The position numbers and the translations under genes are program-made. Below are positions 20,980-33,797 of a stretch of DNA of 64,000 bases, one piece after another (position 1 is the first letter of the stretch; each line of letters begins with the position of its first letter). Below the pieces are notes generated by a model. The model was not told the origin of the DNA. It did not search any database and saw nothing but the letters and a program-made list of their open reading frames with translations. This DNA comes from Verrucomicrobiota bacterium (lineage in GTDB: Bacteria > Verrucomicrobiota > Lentisphaeria > JABSQK01 > JAJFLO01). The stretch lies in assembly GCA_021772635.1 (NCBI GenBank), contig JAJFLP010000113.1, forward strand, positions 83,309 through 147,308. Direction: 5' to 3'.

Positions 20980-23958
20980 ATGATCACAAAGTTCATAAAA
21001 AAAATTATCGGGAGCAAACACGATCGCACTATCAAACGCTTGTTGCCGACCGTGGAGGAGATCAATCGTATCGAGCGCGAATACCAAGGCTTGACTGACG
21101 ATCAGCTGAGATCGAAGACCGATGAATTTAAGGCGCGGTTACAAGGCGGTGAATCGACTGACGATCTTCTGCCGGAAGCTTTTGCAACCGCAAAGAATGC
21201 TTGCCGTCGCATGGTCGGTTCCGAAGTGAACATAGCAGAACAAAGCATTGTTTGGGACATGATCCCCTATGATGTTCAATTGCTGGGGGGGATTGCACTT
21301 CACGACGGTGGGATCGCGGAAATGCAGACGGGAGAGGGGAAAACGCTGGTTGCGATATTGCCCTTATACCTCAATGCGCTCACGGGTCGAAATTGCCAAT
21401 TAGTAACGGTTAACGATTACCTTGCCCGCCGGGACTCGCTGTGGGTTGGATCCGTATTGAAGTGGCTCGGCTTGACCGTAGGCTGTATCGAACACACGAT
21501 GACACCCGACCAGCGGCGGGAACAGTACGGGTACGATGTCACTTACGGCACCAATAGCGAGTTCGGATTCGATTACTTACGGGATATGGGAATGGCTACG
21601 AATAGCGAGGACGTCGTACAGCGCGACCATTTCTTCGCAATCGTTGATGAAATCGACAGTATCTTGATCGACGAGGCGCGGACACCGCTAATTATCTCCG
21701 GGCCTGTCGCGGTTTCGACACACCGTTACGACCAGCTGAAGCCGTCGGTTGAAAACTTGGTGCGGAAGCAACTGGATTTGTGTAACAAGTTAGTGAATGA
21801 CGCACGGGACGAATTGAAGAACGAGGACGCGTCAGAAGGGAGCATCGACATCGCAATGGATAAGTTGCTGAGAGTAAAACTTGGCATACCGAAGCACAAA
21901 CAGTTGAACCGTTTGCTGGAAGACCCTGCCATCCGCCGGAAACTCGACAAAACGGAAATGGAATCGCACAGTGACCAGAATCGAGCGATGCTCTACGAAA
22001 TTAAGGAGTTTCTCTATTTTACGATCGACGAAAAGGCGAATGATACTGATCTCAGCGAAAAAGGCAGAACGGCATTGCGACCGGATGATCCTGAAAGTTT
22101 CACGTTGCCTGATCTTGTAACCGGATTTCAGGAGATAGACAGCGATACCGGGTTAACAGAAACCGAGAAATCAGAGGCGCGAACCAACTTGCAACGGCTG
22201 TTCGACGAACGCAGTGAGACAATCCATAATATCTCCCAGCTTTTGAGAGCCTATTGCCTATTCGAACCTGATGTTCATTACGTTGTCAAGGATAATAAGG
22301 TACAAATCGTTGACGAGTTTACAGGACGGCTCATGCCCGGGCGCCGTTTCAGCGAGGGGCTTCATCAGGCTTTGGAAGCGAAAGAGGGTGTAACGATTGA
22401 AAGAGAAACACAAACTCTCGCGTCGATAACGATACAGAACTATTTTCGAATGTACGATAAACTCGCTGGGATGACCGGTACCGCTGAGACCGAGGCAACC
22501 GAGTTACGGGACATATATGGTCTCGATGTCCTTGTCATACCAACGAACAGACCGTGCGTTCGCCGCGACGAAAACGATAGAGTATTCAAAACGAGGCGTG
22601 AGAAATACAATTCGATGATATCGGAGATAAAAGAATGCCACGGCAAGGGCCAGCCCGTTCTGCTAGGGACAATATCTGTAGAAGTTTCCGAGCTTCTGAG
22701 CCGAATGTTGAAGCGCGAGAGAATACCTCACACCGTACTGAACGCGAAGAACCACCAATCCGAGGCGGAGATCGTTGCTCGAGCCGGTGCGCGAGGTGCC
22801 GTCACTATTGCGACAAATATGGCTGGGCGCGGAACCGATATTCGCCTGGGCCCGGGAGTTGCTGACCTCGGGGGTCTCCATGTTATCGCGAGCGAAAGGC
22901 ACGATTCCCGGCGGATAGATCGTCAGTTGCGTGGGCGTTGTGCGCGGCAGGGGGATCTTGGATCGTCGCGATTCTACATCGCTCTTGAAGACGACTTAAT
23001 GCGGCTGTTCGGGTCGGATCGGATTGCAGGCTTAATGGAAAAATTCGGATTCGAAGAGGGCGAAGAGTTGTCACATCCCCTGTTGAATCGGTCAATTGAA
23101 GGTGCTCAAAAGAAAGTTGAACAACATCACTATTCAATCCGTAAACGAACGTTGCAGTTTGATGACGTAGTGAACAAACAGCGTCAGGTAATTTATGGGC
23201 GCCGGAAAGAAATATTGGAAACCGATAAACCCCATGAACTCCTCTTCGATTTCGTTGACAATGCGATCTACGATCACCTCGAGGCTAATTCACTGGACGT
23301 AAAAACCCACGGCTATCCATTCGACAAACTTGCACTCTCGCATTGGTTCGGTAATACGTTCCCGATCACCTTGAATGACGAGGATTTGACGGTTGACCCG
23401 AATAATTTTGATACCGAGAAACTGGTTTCTGCTCTAACCGCGAAGGTTGAGACTGCTTATAACGCGAAAGTGAAACGCGAGGATCCTGAGTATTTAAGCC
23501 GCTTCGAAAAACACATCATACTTACTGTTCATGATAAATTATGGCAGGAACACTTGTATGCAATGGATGATTTGCGCGGGGGTATTTACCTTCGGGCCCA
23601 CGCACAACGGGATCCACTGGTTGAATATAAGCAGGAAGCTTTTCAAATGTTTGGCGAACTTATTGGGCAGATTAATAACGACATCGCAATGTCGCTTTTT
23701 CGATCGAGTTCCAGTGTATCCGCGTTGCAACAACTGTTATCATCACTCCCGCAGCAGGAGGTGCACCGGCTCTACGAGCAGTTTTCTGTCGGGCAGCAGC
23801 AGGCTGAACCCGGGGATGTTCACAACCAGGAGGAATCGGCTCAACCAAGGTCAATTCCAAAAGGGATAACGATTCACCGGGACTATCCCAAGATCGGCCG
23901 AAACGATCCTTGCCCGTGCGGGAGCGGTAAAAAGTTTAAGAAGTGCTGCGGGCGCTAG
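20980..23958 (+). CDS. secA: Preprotein translocase ATPase SecA
   Basis: [53 protein letters not shown]-terminal [13 protein letters not shown]. Confidence 0.97.
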   Translation: MITKFIKKIIGSKHDRTIKRLLPTVEEINRIEREYQGLTDDQLRSKTDEFKARLQGGESTDDLLPEAFATAKNACRRMVGSEVNIAEQSIVWDMIPYDVQLLGGIALHDGGIAEMQTGEGKTLVAILPLYLNALTGRNCQLVTVNDYLARRDSLWVGSVLKWLGLTVGCIEHTMTPDQRREQYGYDVTYGTNSEFGFDYLRDMGMATNSEDVVQRDHFFAIVDEIDSILIDEARTPLIISGPVAVSTHRYDQLKPSVENLVRKQLDLCNKLVNDARDELKNEDASEGSIDIAMDKLLRVKLGIPKHKQLNRLLEDPAIRRKLDKTEMESHSDQNRAMLYEIKEFLYFTIDEKANDTDLSEKGRTALRPDDPESFTLPDLVTGFQEIDSDTGLTETEKSEARTNLQRLFDERSETIHNISQLLRAYCLFEPDVHYVVKDNKVQIVDEFTGRLMPGRRFSEGLHQALEAKEGVTIERETQTLASITIQNYFRMYDKLAGMTGTAETEATELRDIYGLDVLVIPTNRPCVRRDENDRVFKTRREKYNSMISEIKECHGKGQPVLLGTISVEVSELLSRMLKRERIPHTVLNAKNHQSEAEIVARAGARGAVTIATNMAGRGTDIRLGPGVADLGGLHVIASERHDSRRIDRQLRGRCARQGDLGSSRFYIALEDDLMRLFGSDRIAGLMEKFGFEEGEELSHPLLNRSIEGAQKKVEQHHYSIRKRTLQFDDVVNKQRQVIYGRRKEILETDKPHELLFDFVDNAIYDHLEANSLDVKTHGYPFDKLALSHWFGNTFPITLNDEDLTVDPNNFDTEKLVSALTAKVETAYNAKVKREDPEYLSRFEKHIILTVHDKLWQEHLYAMDDLRGGIYLRAHAQRDPLVEYKQEAFQMFGELIGQINNDIAMSLFRSSSSVSALQQLLSSLPQQEVHRLYEQFSVGQQQAEPGDVHNQEESAQPRSIPKGITIHRDYPKIGRNDPCPCGSGKKFKKCCGR

Positions 23959-24860
23959 CCGGTACCGCTCGCAGATACAGAATACGCATTCGACTTACCT
24001 TGAGTTTAGCTATCGGTGCGATGGCGGAAATCTTCGACATTGAGAGCCCGTTTCGTATTGTAAAATGTGGGTTAAAAAGGAAACCCACTGGTGGGCTTCT
24101 GCGATATTCACCGGTGAATTCTGTATCTGTACTTTACTCACTTCGAAAAACGTTTTATATTACAATCGTTTTTGAATTGTAATGTATAGGATATTTTACT
24201 GGAGTTTTCTTTCAAAAATTCAGGATATTCGAATTGAGGTAGAAAAATTTATTAAATTCAGGAAAAGGTATATTTTGGCTAGTTCTCACGTACAATGGCA
24301 GAGTGACGGAGTAAGTAACCGTAACTCAATTACTATAACGGTTCTAATAGCGGTACTTATCGGATTTCACCCCGATCGTTTAACCGAGTCCCGGGTCTTT
24401 AGAGCTTTTGGAATACGAAAATTAGGTGGTATCAGGGGATTTATCGGCGCGACCATCACAAACTGGGGTTGTCGACTCACACGAATCCACTGGTTGCCTT
24501 ATGTCTTCGACAGTTATGTCACAATACCGGTCTGTTCCGTTAGGTCATGTAAATCTAATCTTAGTGAAGATGGACGGGGTCTTATTAGATTGTCACATAA
24601 CCGGGATTAATACGCCTCGTTGACCCGATGTTCGGGCGTAACTTGTGTTCGACCCTACTGAAATTATGTGGGTCACGAGCCAATCGAAACGGGTCTATTC
24701 GACGCAACGCCATTAGACGTTCGATATCGTAGTCTTGCTTCCTTCTCAGGAACACAATTCGGTTTGAATTGCGATCCTGCCTTCATTTTCTGGCCTGAAT
24801 CATACTTCTATTCTTTATCCTATTCGTATTACGAACGTGATGCCTGAGGATTAATGAAGT

Positions 24861-26213
24861 ATGCTTTTCTCCGAAAATCTGAACCAACCTCGATCGCTCA
24901 GCCAGACTGAACGAGCGCCTCTCGCAGCGCGCCTGCGCCCGCGATCTTTTGACGAGTTTATCGGCCAACAGCACCTGTTGGATAAGGGGAAATGGTTGCG
25001 TCGTTGCATTGAAGACGATACACTTCAATCGCTAATCGTCACCGGGCCTCCTGGAGTCGGAAAAACTACGTTGGCTGAACTCATTGCGGTCACGACATCG
25101 TCCCGTTTTGTCAATATGTCTGCTGTCACTGCAACTGTCGCTGACGTACGCAAGGTAATCCGCGAAGCCGAGCGTGATCAACAAAGCTATGACAGCCGTG
25201 CAATTTTTCTCTTTTTGGACGAAATTCATCGATTCAGTAAAGCCCAGCAAGATGCCCTCCTCCCCGCCGTCGAAAACGGTGTTATCCGACTAATCGGTGC
25301 AACCACCGAAAACCCGAATTTCTCTATCATTAATCCACTCATCTCGCGATCCAGAGTTGTTCAATTGAACGCCTTGTCCGTTGACGAAATCAAGACGATA
25401 ATCCAACGCGCGATTACTGACGAGCGCGCTTTCCCGAACCTCGGAATTTCGATTTCGCCGGGAGCGATTGATTTGTGGGCAAACCGTTGCGAAGGAGATG
25501 CGCGTAAAGCGCTTGGCGCGTTGGAGACCGCGGTATTATCGATGTCTTCACGTTCCGCACAAGGAGAATTGGCTATTGACACCCAAGAAGCCGATGACGC
25601 GATGCCATACAAAGTATTACGGTATGGAGATCAAGAGCATTTCGACTTGATCAGTGCGTTTATAAAAAGTATGCGCGGCAGCGATCCGGACGCTGCAATT
25701 TACTGGCTCGCAAAAATGCTTCATGCCGGCGAAGATCTAAGCTTTATTTTGAGAAGAATAATAATCTTTGCCTCCGAAGATATCGGGAACGCGGATCCGC
25801 GGGCACTTTCCGTTTCGGTTGACGCGATGCATGCGGCGCAAATGGTCGGAATGCCTGAGGCCCGAATTGTCCTCGCCCAAGCGGTAACTTATTGCGCGAC
25901 AGCACCCAAAAGCAACGCTTCACATCTGGCCATCGATCAAGCATTATCGGAGATTCGGAACGGGCGAACTCAAGAAGTCCCTGCGTCATTGCTGGACGCA
26001 CATTCCGGAGCAGCGAAGACGCCCGCGAGTGGACAGGGGTACGTGTCCCCGCATGAAGAGTCCGGAAGAAAAGTTCAGCAGAAGTATATGGAGATACCGA
26101 GAAGATTTTATGTACCAAAAGAGTCGGGTTACGAGTCGCATATAAAAGAACGTATGGAGAATAATAATGAAGGCCCTCCGATCGGCGCGCGAGAGGCCGA
26201 ACATCATGGATAA
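24861..26213 (+). CDS. rarA: Replication-associated recombination protein A (RarA/MgsA AAA+ ATPase)
   Basis: [67 protein letters not shown]. Confidence 0.95.
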   Translation: MLFSENLNQPRSLSQTERAPLAARLRPRSFDEFIGQQHLLDKGKWLRRCIEDDTLQSLIVTGPPGVGKTTLAELIAVTTSSRFVNMSAVTATVADVRKVIREAERDQQSYDSRAIFLFLDEIHRFSKAQQDALLPAVENGVIRLIGATTENPNFSIINPLISRSRVVQLNALSVDEIKTIIQRAITDERAFPNLGISISPGAIDLWANRCEGDARKALGALETAVLSMSSRSAQGELAIDTQEADDAMPYKVLRYGDQEHFDLISAFIKSMRGSDPDAAIYWLAKMLHAGEDLSFILRRIIIFASEDIGNADPRALSVSVDAMHAAQMVGMPEARIVLAQAVTYCATAPKSNASHLAIDQALSEIRNGRTQEVPASLLDAHSGAAKTPASGQGYVSPHEESGRKVQQKYMEIPRRFYVPKESGYESHIKERMENNNEGPPIGAREAEHHG

Positions 26214-26318
26214 ATACTGATCACCTCGGGGGTTTCGAAATTTCGTTCGGGATCCCCTTCGCGAGTAACTGAAAACCGTCCGATACCCGGACGGCTTGCA
26301 GTCTGGTTCGAGGAAATC

Positions 26319-26909
26319 ATGACAGGGATTACTGAATCTAAAAGTGACTTGCGCCAGTGGTTAACGCGTCGTTTATGCGCGCAGACTAACCGCGAGATAG
26401 TTTCGGGCAGTAACAGTGTCTGCGGCCATTTATTGCGGGAGTATTGCTTGTTTCGCTCGGGTTATATCGCGTCGTACGCAGCTATCGGCGGCGAGTTGTG
26501 TCTTGGCAATTTTGAGCAGGAAGCTAGAAGCCGGGGCGCAAAGATCTATTACCCGCGATTTAACGATGCACAGCAGCAGTATGAACTCGCCGCGGTTTCT
26601 GCTTCAGATCGCGGTTTGGTTCCCGGAAAGTTCGGCATAAATGAACCGGAGTGCGCCGCCCCGCTGATTGACGCGAAGATAAGAAAAAATGAGGCCGTTT
26701 GGTTAGTTCCCGGCATTGGGTTTGACCCGCACGGGAATCGGCTTGGACGGGGACACGGATACTACGACCGGCTGATGGCCGATACGGCTGGCGTTAAGAT
26801 TGGAGTCGTGTTTGAATGGCAGATCGTGAAAAAAATACCCACGGGCACCGGCGACATCCCGGTCGATTACATCGTCACAGATCGACGAATCCACGCGTGT
26901 CGTAGGTAA
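26319..26909 (+). CDS. 5-formyltetrahydrofolate cyclo-ligase
   Basis: VWLVPGIGFDPHGNRLGRGHGYYDRLM motif. Confidence 0.93.
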   Translation: MTGITESKSDLRQWLTRRLCAQTNREIVSGSNSVCGHLLREYCLFRSGYIASYAAIGGELCLGNFEQEARSRGAKIYYPRFNDAQQQYELAAVSASDRGLVPGKFGINEPECAAPLIDAKIRKNEAVWLVPGIGFDPHGNRLGRGHGYYDRLMADTAGVKIGVVFEWQIVKKIPTGTGDIPVDYIVTDRRIHACRR

Positions 26910-26930
26910 CAACCTAATCGAATTGATAGC

Positions 26931-27095
26931 TATACCGAACGTCTTCATCCCGCATGCGGGACGAAAAATCGTTCGGAGTCTCTTACGCAATAATTTTTTA
27001 AGTCGTCTCTCCGTATTCTCGGAGTCCGCTTGTGTGGATCGCATAAGCGCGAGTCTCGGGTAATCCGGACCGAAAATTGTACCGCTTGCGGTATA
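26931..27095 (-). repeat. TATAC-family element with two nested hairpin insertions
   Basis: TATACCGAACGTC...TCCCGCATGCGGGA...CTCCGTATTCTCGGAG...AAAATTGTACCGCTTGCGGTATA. Confidence 0.7.
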
Positions 27096-27132
27096 CACAG
27101 TAATTACTGCTTTAACCTAACTAAGAGAAGGA

Positions 27133-28683
27133 ATGCGAAAAATGGAAATTATGATTGCAATTATTTGCGGTATTATCGCCGGCGTTGTTTGCGATAGAGT
27201 TGCCGGCATCTATTTCGGGAAGTCCGCGGCGAACGAAGCTAAAGAAATAAAGAGAATGGCGGTAAAGGAAGCGGAAGACGTTTTGAAGGCGGCAGAGCTT
27301 AAGGCGAAGGAAGAATTAATTAAAAGTCGGGATGAATTTGAAAGTTCAACTAAAGAGCGACGGAATGAATTACAGGAGATAGAAAAACGTCTTGGTGAGA
27401 AAGAAGGGACGATCGATAAGAAAGTCGATTTAATTCAGAATAGGCTCGACGATTTAGACAAACGAGGGAAACAGATCATTGAGTCGGAACGAAAAATGTC
27501 GAATAAAGAAAAAGAACTTGATGAACTCCGAAAGAAACAAATTATTCAGCTTGAAGGTATTGCGATGATGACTCGCGACCAGGCGCGCGTGCAGCTTATG
27601 CAAAAGCTGGAGCAGGATCTGGCGAACGAACGTGGATCGCTGGTAAGAAAGTCTGTCGAGGAGATCAAACAGACAGCGAAGCGTGAAGCCCAAAAGTTGA
27701 TCGTCCAGGCAATGCAGCGGTACGCCGGGGAGTGTGCCTACGAGCGAACCACTTCCACTGTATCCTTGCCCTCGGACGAGATGAAAGGACGCATCATCGG
27801 TCGGGAAGGACGTAACATACGGGTATTCGAAGCCGAGACAGGCGTGAACGTACTGATTGATGATACTCCATCGGCAGTGGTAATTACTTGTTTCGACCCG
27901 CGGCGTCTGGAGATTGCCCGACTCGCGATGGAACGACTTGTCGAAGATGGACGAATTCACCCGACGCGCGTTGAAGAAATTGTTGTATGGGCAAGAGATG
28001 AAATCGACTCGGAGATCATGAAAACAGGAGACGACGCGGTCCACGAACTACAACTGGCTGGCGTGGCACCCCAGGTCATTGAGGTTCTCGGGAGGCTTAA
28101 ATTTCGCTATAGCTACTCGCAAAATGTCCTTAAGCATTCGATCGAGGTCGCCAGATTTATGGCAACAATCGCGAGCGAACTTGGGTTGAACGTAGAAAAA
28201 GCGAAACGCATGGGACTGTTCCATGATATTGGGAAAGCACTTGACCAGGAGTTCGAAGGACCGCATGCGATAATTGGAAAAGATTTTCTTAAACGTGCAG
28301 GAGAGGATTCCGAGGTCTTGAACGGTGTCGGATGCCACCATGGGGAGATACCCGCGGAAACGCCGCTGGCGGCTTTAGTTAGTGTATGCGATGCGGTAAG
28401 CGCGAGCCGACCAGGTGCTCGTTCAGAAACGAACGAAATCTACATCAAGCGACTGGAACAGCTGGAGGCAATCGGGAATAGCTTCGAGGGTGTCGAATGC
28501 TGCTATGCCGTTCAGGCGGGGCGCGAGATCAGGGTGATCGTTGAACCCGATAAAATCGGCGAAAACGAAGCGTATGCTATCTCACGTGACCTTGTTAATA
28601 AGATCGAGTCTGAAATGCAGTATCCCGGTCAGATAAAGGTTTGCGTAGTTCGAGAAACCCGTGCCGTCGAGTACGCGAAATAG
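27133..28683 (+). CDS. rny: Ribonuclease Y
   Basis: N-terminal TM plus coiled coil; KH domain MKGRIIGREGRNIRVFEAETGVNVLIDDTP; HD domain GLFHDIGKALD. Confidence 0.96.
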   Translation: MRKMEIMIAIICGIIAGVVCDRVAGIYFGKSAANEAKEIKRMAVKEAEDVLKAAELKAKEELIKSRDEFESSTKERRNELQEIEKRLGEKEGTIDKKVDLIQNRLDDLDKRGKQIIESERKMSNKEKELDELRKKQIIQLEGIAMMTRDQARVQLMQKLEQDLANERGSLVRKSVEEIKQTAKREAQKLIVQAMQRYAGECAYERTTSTVSLPSDEMKGRIIGREGRNIRVFEAETGVNVLIDDTPSAVVITCFDPRRLEIARLAMERLVEDGRIHPTRVEEIVVWARDEIDSEIMKTGDDAVHELQLAGVAPQVIEVLGRLKFRYSYSQNVLKHSIEVARFMATIASELGLNVEKAKRMGLFHDIGKALDQEFEGPHAIIGKDFLKRAGEDSEVLNGVGCHHGEIPAETPLAALVSVCDAVSASRPGARSETNEIYIKRLEQLEAIGNSFEGVECCYAVQAGREIRVIVEPDKIGENEAYAISRDLVNKIESEMQYPGQIKVCVVRETRAVEYAK

Positions 28684-28813
28684 AAAATCCAGGATTAAGT
28701 ATTTCGAGCAGGCATTCTGCTGTCCGGCAGGAACTCCCGCCGGACAACCTTTGTAACTCACTGAGCTCAGGTAAGCTAAAAGCTCTCGTTACGAAATTGA
28801 TGCATAGATCAGG

Positions 28814-29671
28814 CTAGTTGAGACTGATAAAACAGTAGAATATCGGAGGGACGAATAGAAGACTATCGAGTAAATCCAGGACGCCTCCGAAACCGGGTAA
28901 GCTCGTGCCGGAATCCTTAAGTTTCGTGGCCCGCTTAAATACTGAAATCGATAAGTCGCCGACTAACCCAAGTAACGTGAGTATAAATCCCAATAGTATC
29001 GCGGCCGGATACGCTATCATTAGTTTTCCACCTAGAAGGTAAACGAAGGAACACGAGACCAAAATACTGAGCGCGATTCCTCCGATTAATCCTTCCCAAC
29101 TTTTCATCGGACTAATGGCTGGCACGAGTTTTCGATTTCCACCAACGCGCAGTCCCGTGATTCGCCCCACAGCGTACCCGCCAATATCAGCGCTTTTTGT
29201 GGTTAAAATCAAATAAAAAACGAGGAGCGGACCGTTCCCGATAAAATAGATTTTGATAAGAAACGCCAAGGTCCACGCAATACAGAGAAATCCCCCGGCG
29301 GACGCCAGTAGGTTCATCACGCTGCATTCGAAATTCTGGTCTCGGAATACGCAAATAATAGCTGATACTACGAACCCCCAAACCAACGTATTTTCCACGA
29401 CTGTATTCGGAATATCAGATACAAATACGCGGCCGTATAACAACCCCGTTGCAACAAAGAGCAATATCCCGAAAAATCCTGTCAATTTTGGAAACCCTGG
29501 ATACCCGAGAATTTGAGTCATCTGGAAAAATTCATCGAACGCCAGTTTAAGCAAAGTGCACGATAGTGCCATGAAGATAATGGGGGCGGCAACCGAGTTC
29601 CAGAACACACTGACGCCGAAAATCGCGATAAAAAAGATTCCGCTGAGTATACGGTGTTTTAGCAATCGCAC
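28814..29671 (-). CDS. cdsA: Phosphatidate cytidylyltransferase
   Basis: Polytopic protein; SPMKSWEGLIGGIALS and C-terminal LVGDLSISVFKRATKLKDSGTSLPGFGGVLDLLDSLLF signature. Confidence 0.93.
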   Translation of the reverse strand: MRLLKHRILSGIFFIAIFGVSVFWNSVAAPIIFMALSCTLLKLAFDEFFQMTQILGYPGFPKLTGFFGILLFVATGLLYGRVFVSDIPNTVVENTLVWGFVVSAIICVFRDQNFECSVMNLLASAGGFLCIAWTLAFLIKIYFIGNGPLLVFYLILTTKSADIGGYAVGRITGLRVGGNRKLVPAISPMKSWEGLIGGIALSILVSCSFVYLLGGKLMIAYPAAILLGFILTLLGLVGDLSISVFKRATKLKDSGTSLPGFGGVLDLLDSLLFVPPIFYCFISLN

Positions 29672-29749
29672 CTCCTAGCCTTCGAGTTATCAGTTGTAAC
29701 CTTCGGTGGGGGCTAATTCAAATAATCCCAAAATTCGCCTGATCGCAGA

Positions 29750-31030
<1,281 letters not shown>

Positions 31031-31384
31031 CTAACGATTACAGGATTATCAAAATTTATAACTGGTGAAGTCCGCGATAGCCCGGAAACAGTCCGATTTC
31101 CGGGCCATATGGACGCGATTCTCAGCTTCTGCGGTCCGGATACCCGGACCGCGGAAGCGCGGATCCCGACAGTGCGGGACGGCTCCGCTTTTTATGGAGA
31201 GACAGAGCCCGCTTAGAATTTATTGTGCCAGAGGTTGCGAATCACAATCTGGCTCGGATACGAAACCACGGCCATCAGTATATACCAAATAACAGCGAAA
31301 TTTTATCGAGAATCTGAAATTCTATCGGCCTCATCGACATTTGAAAATCGATTGGTCACACCTTGAAGGTATTGCCGGAAACTT

Positions 31385-31551
31385 TCGGAGCAGAACGGGG
31401 GCAGAAGAGGCCAACCATTTCGCGGCGAACGTCTTTTGACTTTCAGGCACCGCGACGCATGACGACGATGCGACAGCATCGCCATACATGAGTCGCCGCA
31501 CCTGACAAGGCCAAAATACGACTCGCAAAATATCAATTATTTATGCAATCA
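31385..31551. repeat. Dispersed repeat R, copy 2, followed by a truncated TAGCCTGATC-type element end (31552-31601)
   Basis: Matches 9956-10131; followed by CTCTCGTAACGAAATTGATACACGGATCAGGCTA. Confidence 0.8.
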
Positions 31552-31595
31552 GGCCAGCTAAGTGCTCTCGTAACGAAATTGATACACGGATCAGG

Positions 31596-32495
31596 CTACT
31601 TCCGAATTTTAAAGATCATACGGTGCTGAGGCTTGGCACCGCTATACTCGTTGCCGCCTATGCGTAGATAGTAGTCGCCTTCTGCCGTATCGTCCGGGAT
31701 CGGGAAAAAACGTGAAAACAGCTTTTTCTCGCCAGCGTTTATATCGCCGAGATAGAACATTTTGCCGTCTAACCATTCCCAGCGACTGACGCTTCGTGCA
31801 AGGACTCTATAGACAACGCCCTCATCACCCTCGTTTCTCGCAGAGACTGAAAGCTTCGCCGTGTCGCCGGGAGCATAAGTTGCTTGGTCCAAGACCCCGC
31901 CGATGCTCAAGTTCTCCTCGCGCGAATTAATTCTGCTTTCGTAAAATATACCGAGTTCTTGGTATATTTGAGCGCGTGTTAGCGTCAATTCTTGAATCCC
32001 GAGACGCTTATTGGCGAACTGAAGGGTTGACGACTGGTGTTGCAAATCCTCAAACAGCGAGAGGATCTTTTCGCGGTCATCCAGGAGAATACCTTTGAGA
32101 TCAGTCCGCGTCGTGACCCCTAAATACATGAAATCTTCGCTCGCAACCGGACCGTTATCAATAATTTCTTCCCGCACGATTATATCACCGTGTATAAATT
32201 CGTCTGGAACTAATCGTTGCTCCCCCGGTTCGTTATTGGCGCCTTTAATTCGTACTAAAACTAATTTTTCGAAAATCGGAATCTCTTTGATAGTGACCCT
32301 GTCGAGATGCCTGAACTTGAACGCGAGAAAACCATTCTCTGTGCCCTTGAATTTCAGGTCAATGACCGGATCACTCTCGGTCGAAATCAGGTCTTTATTT
32401 AATAGTTTTCCCGGATAAACCTGCGAGATCTCTTCCGCGTGACCATTTAGATTGAACCAGATAAAAACCAGCGTGAATAAACAGGGGTATTTCAT
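31596..32495 (-). CDS. Hypothetical secreted protein
   Basis: Signal-peptide-like N-terminus MKYPCLFTLVFIWFNLNGHAEE; 4-bp overlap with upstream gene. Confidence 0.65.
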   Translation of the reverse strand: MKYPCLFTLVFIWFNLNGHAEEISQVYPGKLLNKDLISTESDPVIDLKFKGTENGFLAFKFRHLDRVTIKEIPIFEKLVLVRIKGANNEPGEQRLVPDEFIHGDIIVREEIIDNGPVASEDFMYLGVTTRTDLKGILLDDREKILSLFEDLQHQSSTLQFANKRLGIQELTLTRAQIYQELGIFYESRINSREENLSIGGVLDQATYAPGDTAKLSVSARNEGDEGVVYRVLARSVSRWEWLDGKMFYLGDINAGEKKLFSRFFPIPDDTAEGDYYLRIGGNEYSGAKPQHRMIFKIRK

Positions 32496-33346
32496 AATGC
32501 AGCTTTCAATCTCTTCAAATACATTTTCTTCGCGCTGCTTACCGTCGTGATCATGCGCAGTTCAACCTCAGGATTACAAGCTTCAGGCAGCTCACCTACC
32601 GCTTTGCCGCGGAGGAATAGATTGTAGAATACACCACCAAACATCTCCCAGCTCTCCCGACGCGACAGGTCAGGCTCCTTCCATTTTGTAACGGACCAGT
32701 ATGAAGCCGTTGGATCGTCAATTTCAGACACCATGAATTTTCTCGGGAGCGCATATTCGCTGCGCCCGATACTGGAAGCCCAGGCTGTAAAATCGTTAGC
32801 GCAGAAGAAGTTGATTCCGCGCAGTGGTTGCTCGGGATTACTCGTCGAATAACGGGGTTCTGTTTCGCGGAATGTTAACGAATGGCTACCGCTGCTTATC
32901 GATTTTCTAATCGTTTCTGCGCTCACACGTTCGGCATTGAGGTAACCGATGAACATTTGTTCCGTAACCGCGTCGCTAAGATAATAGCGCTTCGCGTTGC
33001 CACGTTGAAGGGTAAAGCGTAACTTGAATCCGTTTATAACTTCCGCGGGAGGTTCGAGTTGTCGAAAAGCATTACTTAGCTGTTCCCTGAGTTCCTTGAC
33101 TTCGTTTCTGGATATCACCTCTCCGATTTGTTTGTAACTCGATTCGGCGCGGATAAATAGTTTATACTGCTCAATCGGCTCAGTTTTCTTCAACAAATCC
33201 TTTAAGATATTTCTTACTAGAAAAAGAGAGTCGCTCCAATCAACCTCGTCCACGCTCTCGTCAGTGGCGCCCAGTTCCAGGACCGGAATGAGGGTGAGTA
33301 GTATGATCAAATTCAGAAGAAAAAGAGAAGTTCGGGAAATCAACAT
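32492..33346 (-). CDS. Hypothetical secreted protein
   Basis: Signal-peptide-like N-terminus; coupled to the downstream ORF. Confidence 0.65.
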   Translation of the reverse strand: MLISRTSLFLLNLIILLTLIPVLELGATDESVDEVDWSDSLFLVRNILKDLLKKTEPIEQYKLFIRAESSYKQIGEVISRNEVKELREQLSNAFRQLEPPAEVINGFKLRFTLQRGNAKRYYLSDAVTEQMFIGYLNAERVSAETIRKSISSGSHSLTFRETEPRYSTSNPEQPLRGINFFCANDFTAWASSIGRSEYALPRKFMVSEIDDPTASYWSVTKWKEPDLSRRESWEMFGGVFYNLFLRGKAVGELPEACNPEVELRMITTVSSAKKMYLKRLKAAL

Positions 33347-33608
33347 GGTTTATAGGGAAATATATGTTTGAAAGTATCAGAGTCAGGCTAGAATATAGAC
33401 AAGTGGGTATCGTTTGCAAGTATGTGTATTCCCGCGCGGAGATATAAGGAGAATACAGATCCTCTTAGCCACTGAGCGGTGTTAGTCCCGCATGCGGGAG
33501 TACGTACCTAACGGGTACGTACACAAAATCACTGCCTGGCTCAGCGACGAAATTTATGCATAATGTAAGCTGGTTGCTTAGAAACGGCGGATTTCCCGTG
33601 CTTGCAGC

Positions 33609-33791
33609 CTAGCCTGATCCATGCATGAATTTCGTCACGAGAGCTTGCAGTGCGTTTGAGATCAATAAGTTACGAAGGTTTCAAGGCTGAAGGAATAGCG
33701 AGCTACTTCAAAGTCTTGGGTTCTTTGTAAGTCATTTAGGTCATGTGCAATGCGTGCTCGCAGTAGAAAGTTCATGCATAGATTAGGCTAG
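33609..33791. mobile_element. ~183-bp MITE-like element, inverted copy of 10141-10322
   Basis: AGCCTGATCCATGCAT...GAGATCAATAAGTTACGAAGGTTTCAAGGCTGAAGGAATAGCGAG...ATGCATAGATTAGGCTAG. Confidence 0.8.
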
Positions 33792-33797
33792 TGTCCC

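Noticed and set aside
24182-24610. 142-aa ORF between secA and rarA
   Set aside because: No recognisable motifs, overlapping alternative ORFs, low-coherence composition; probably non-coding intergenic DNA.
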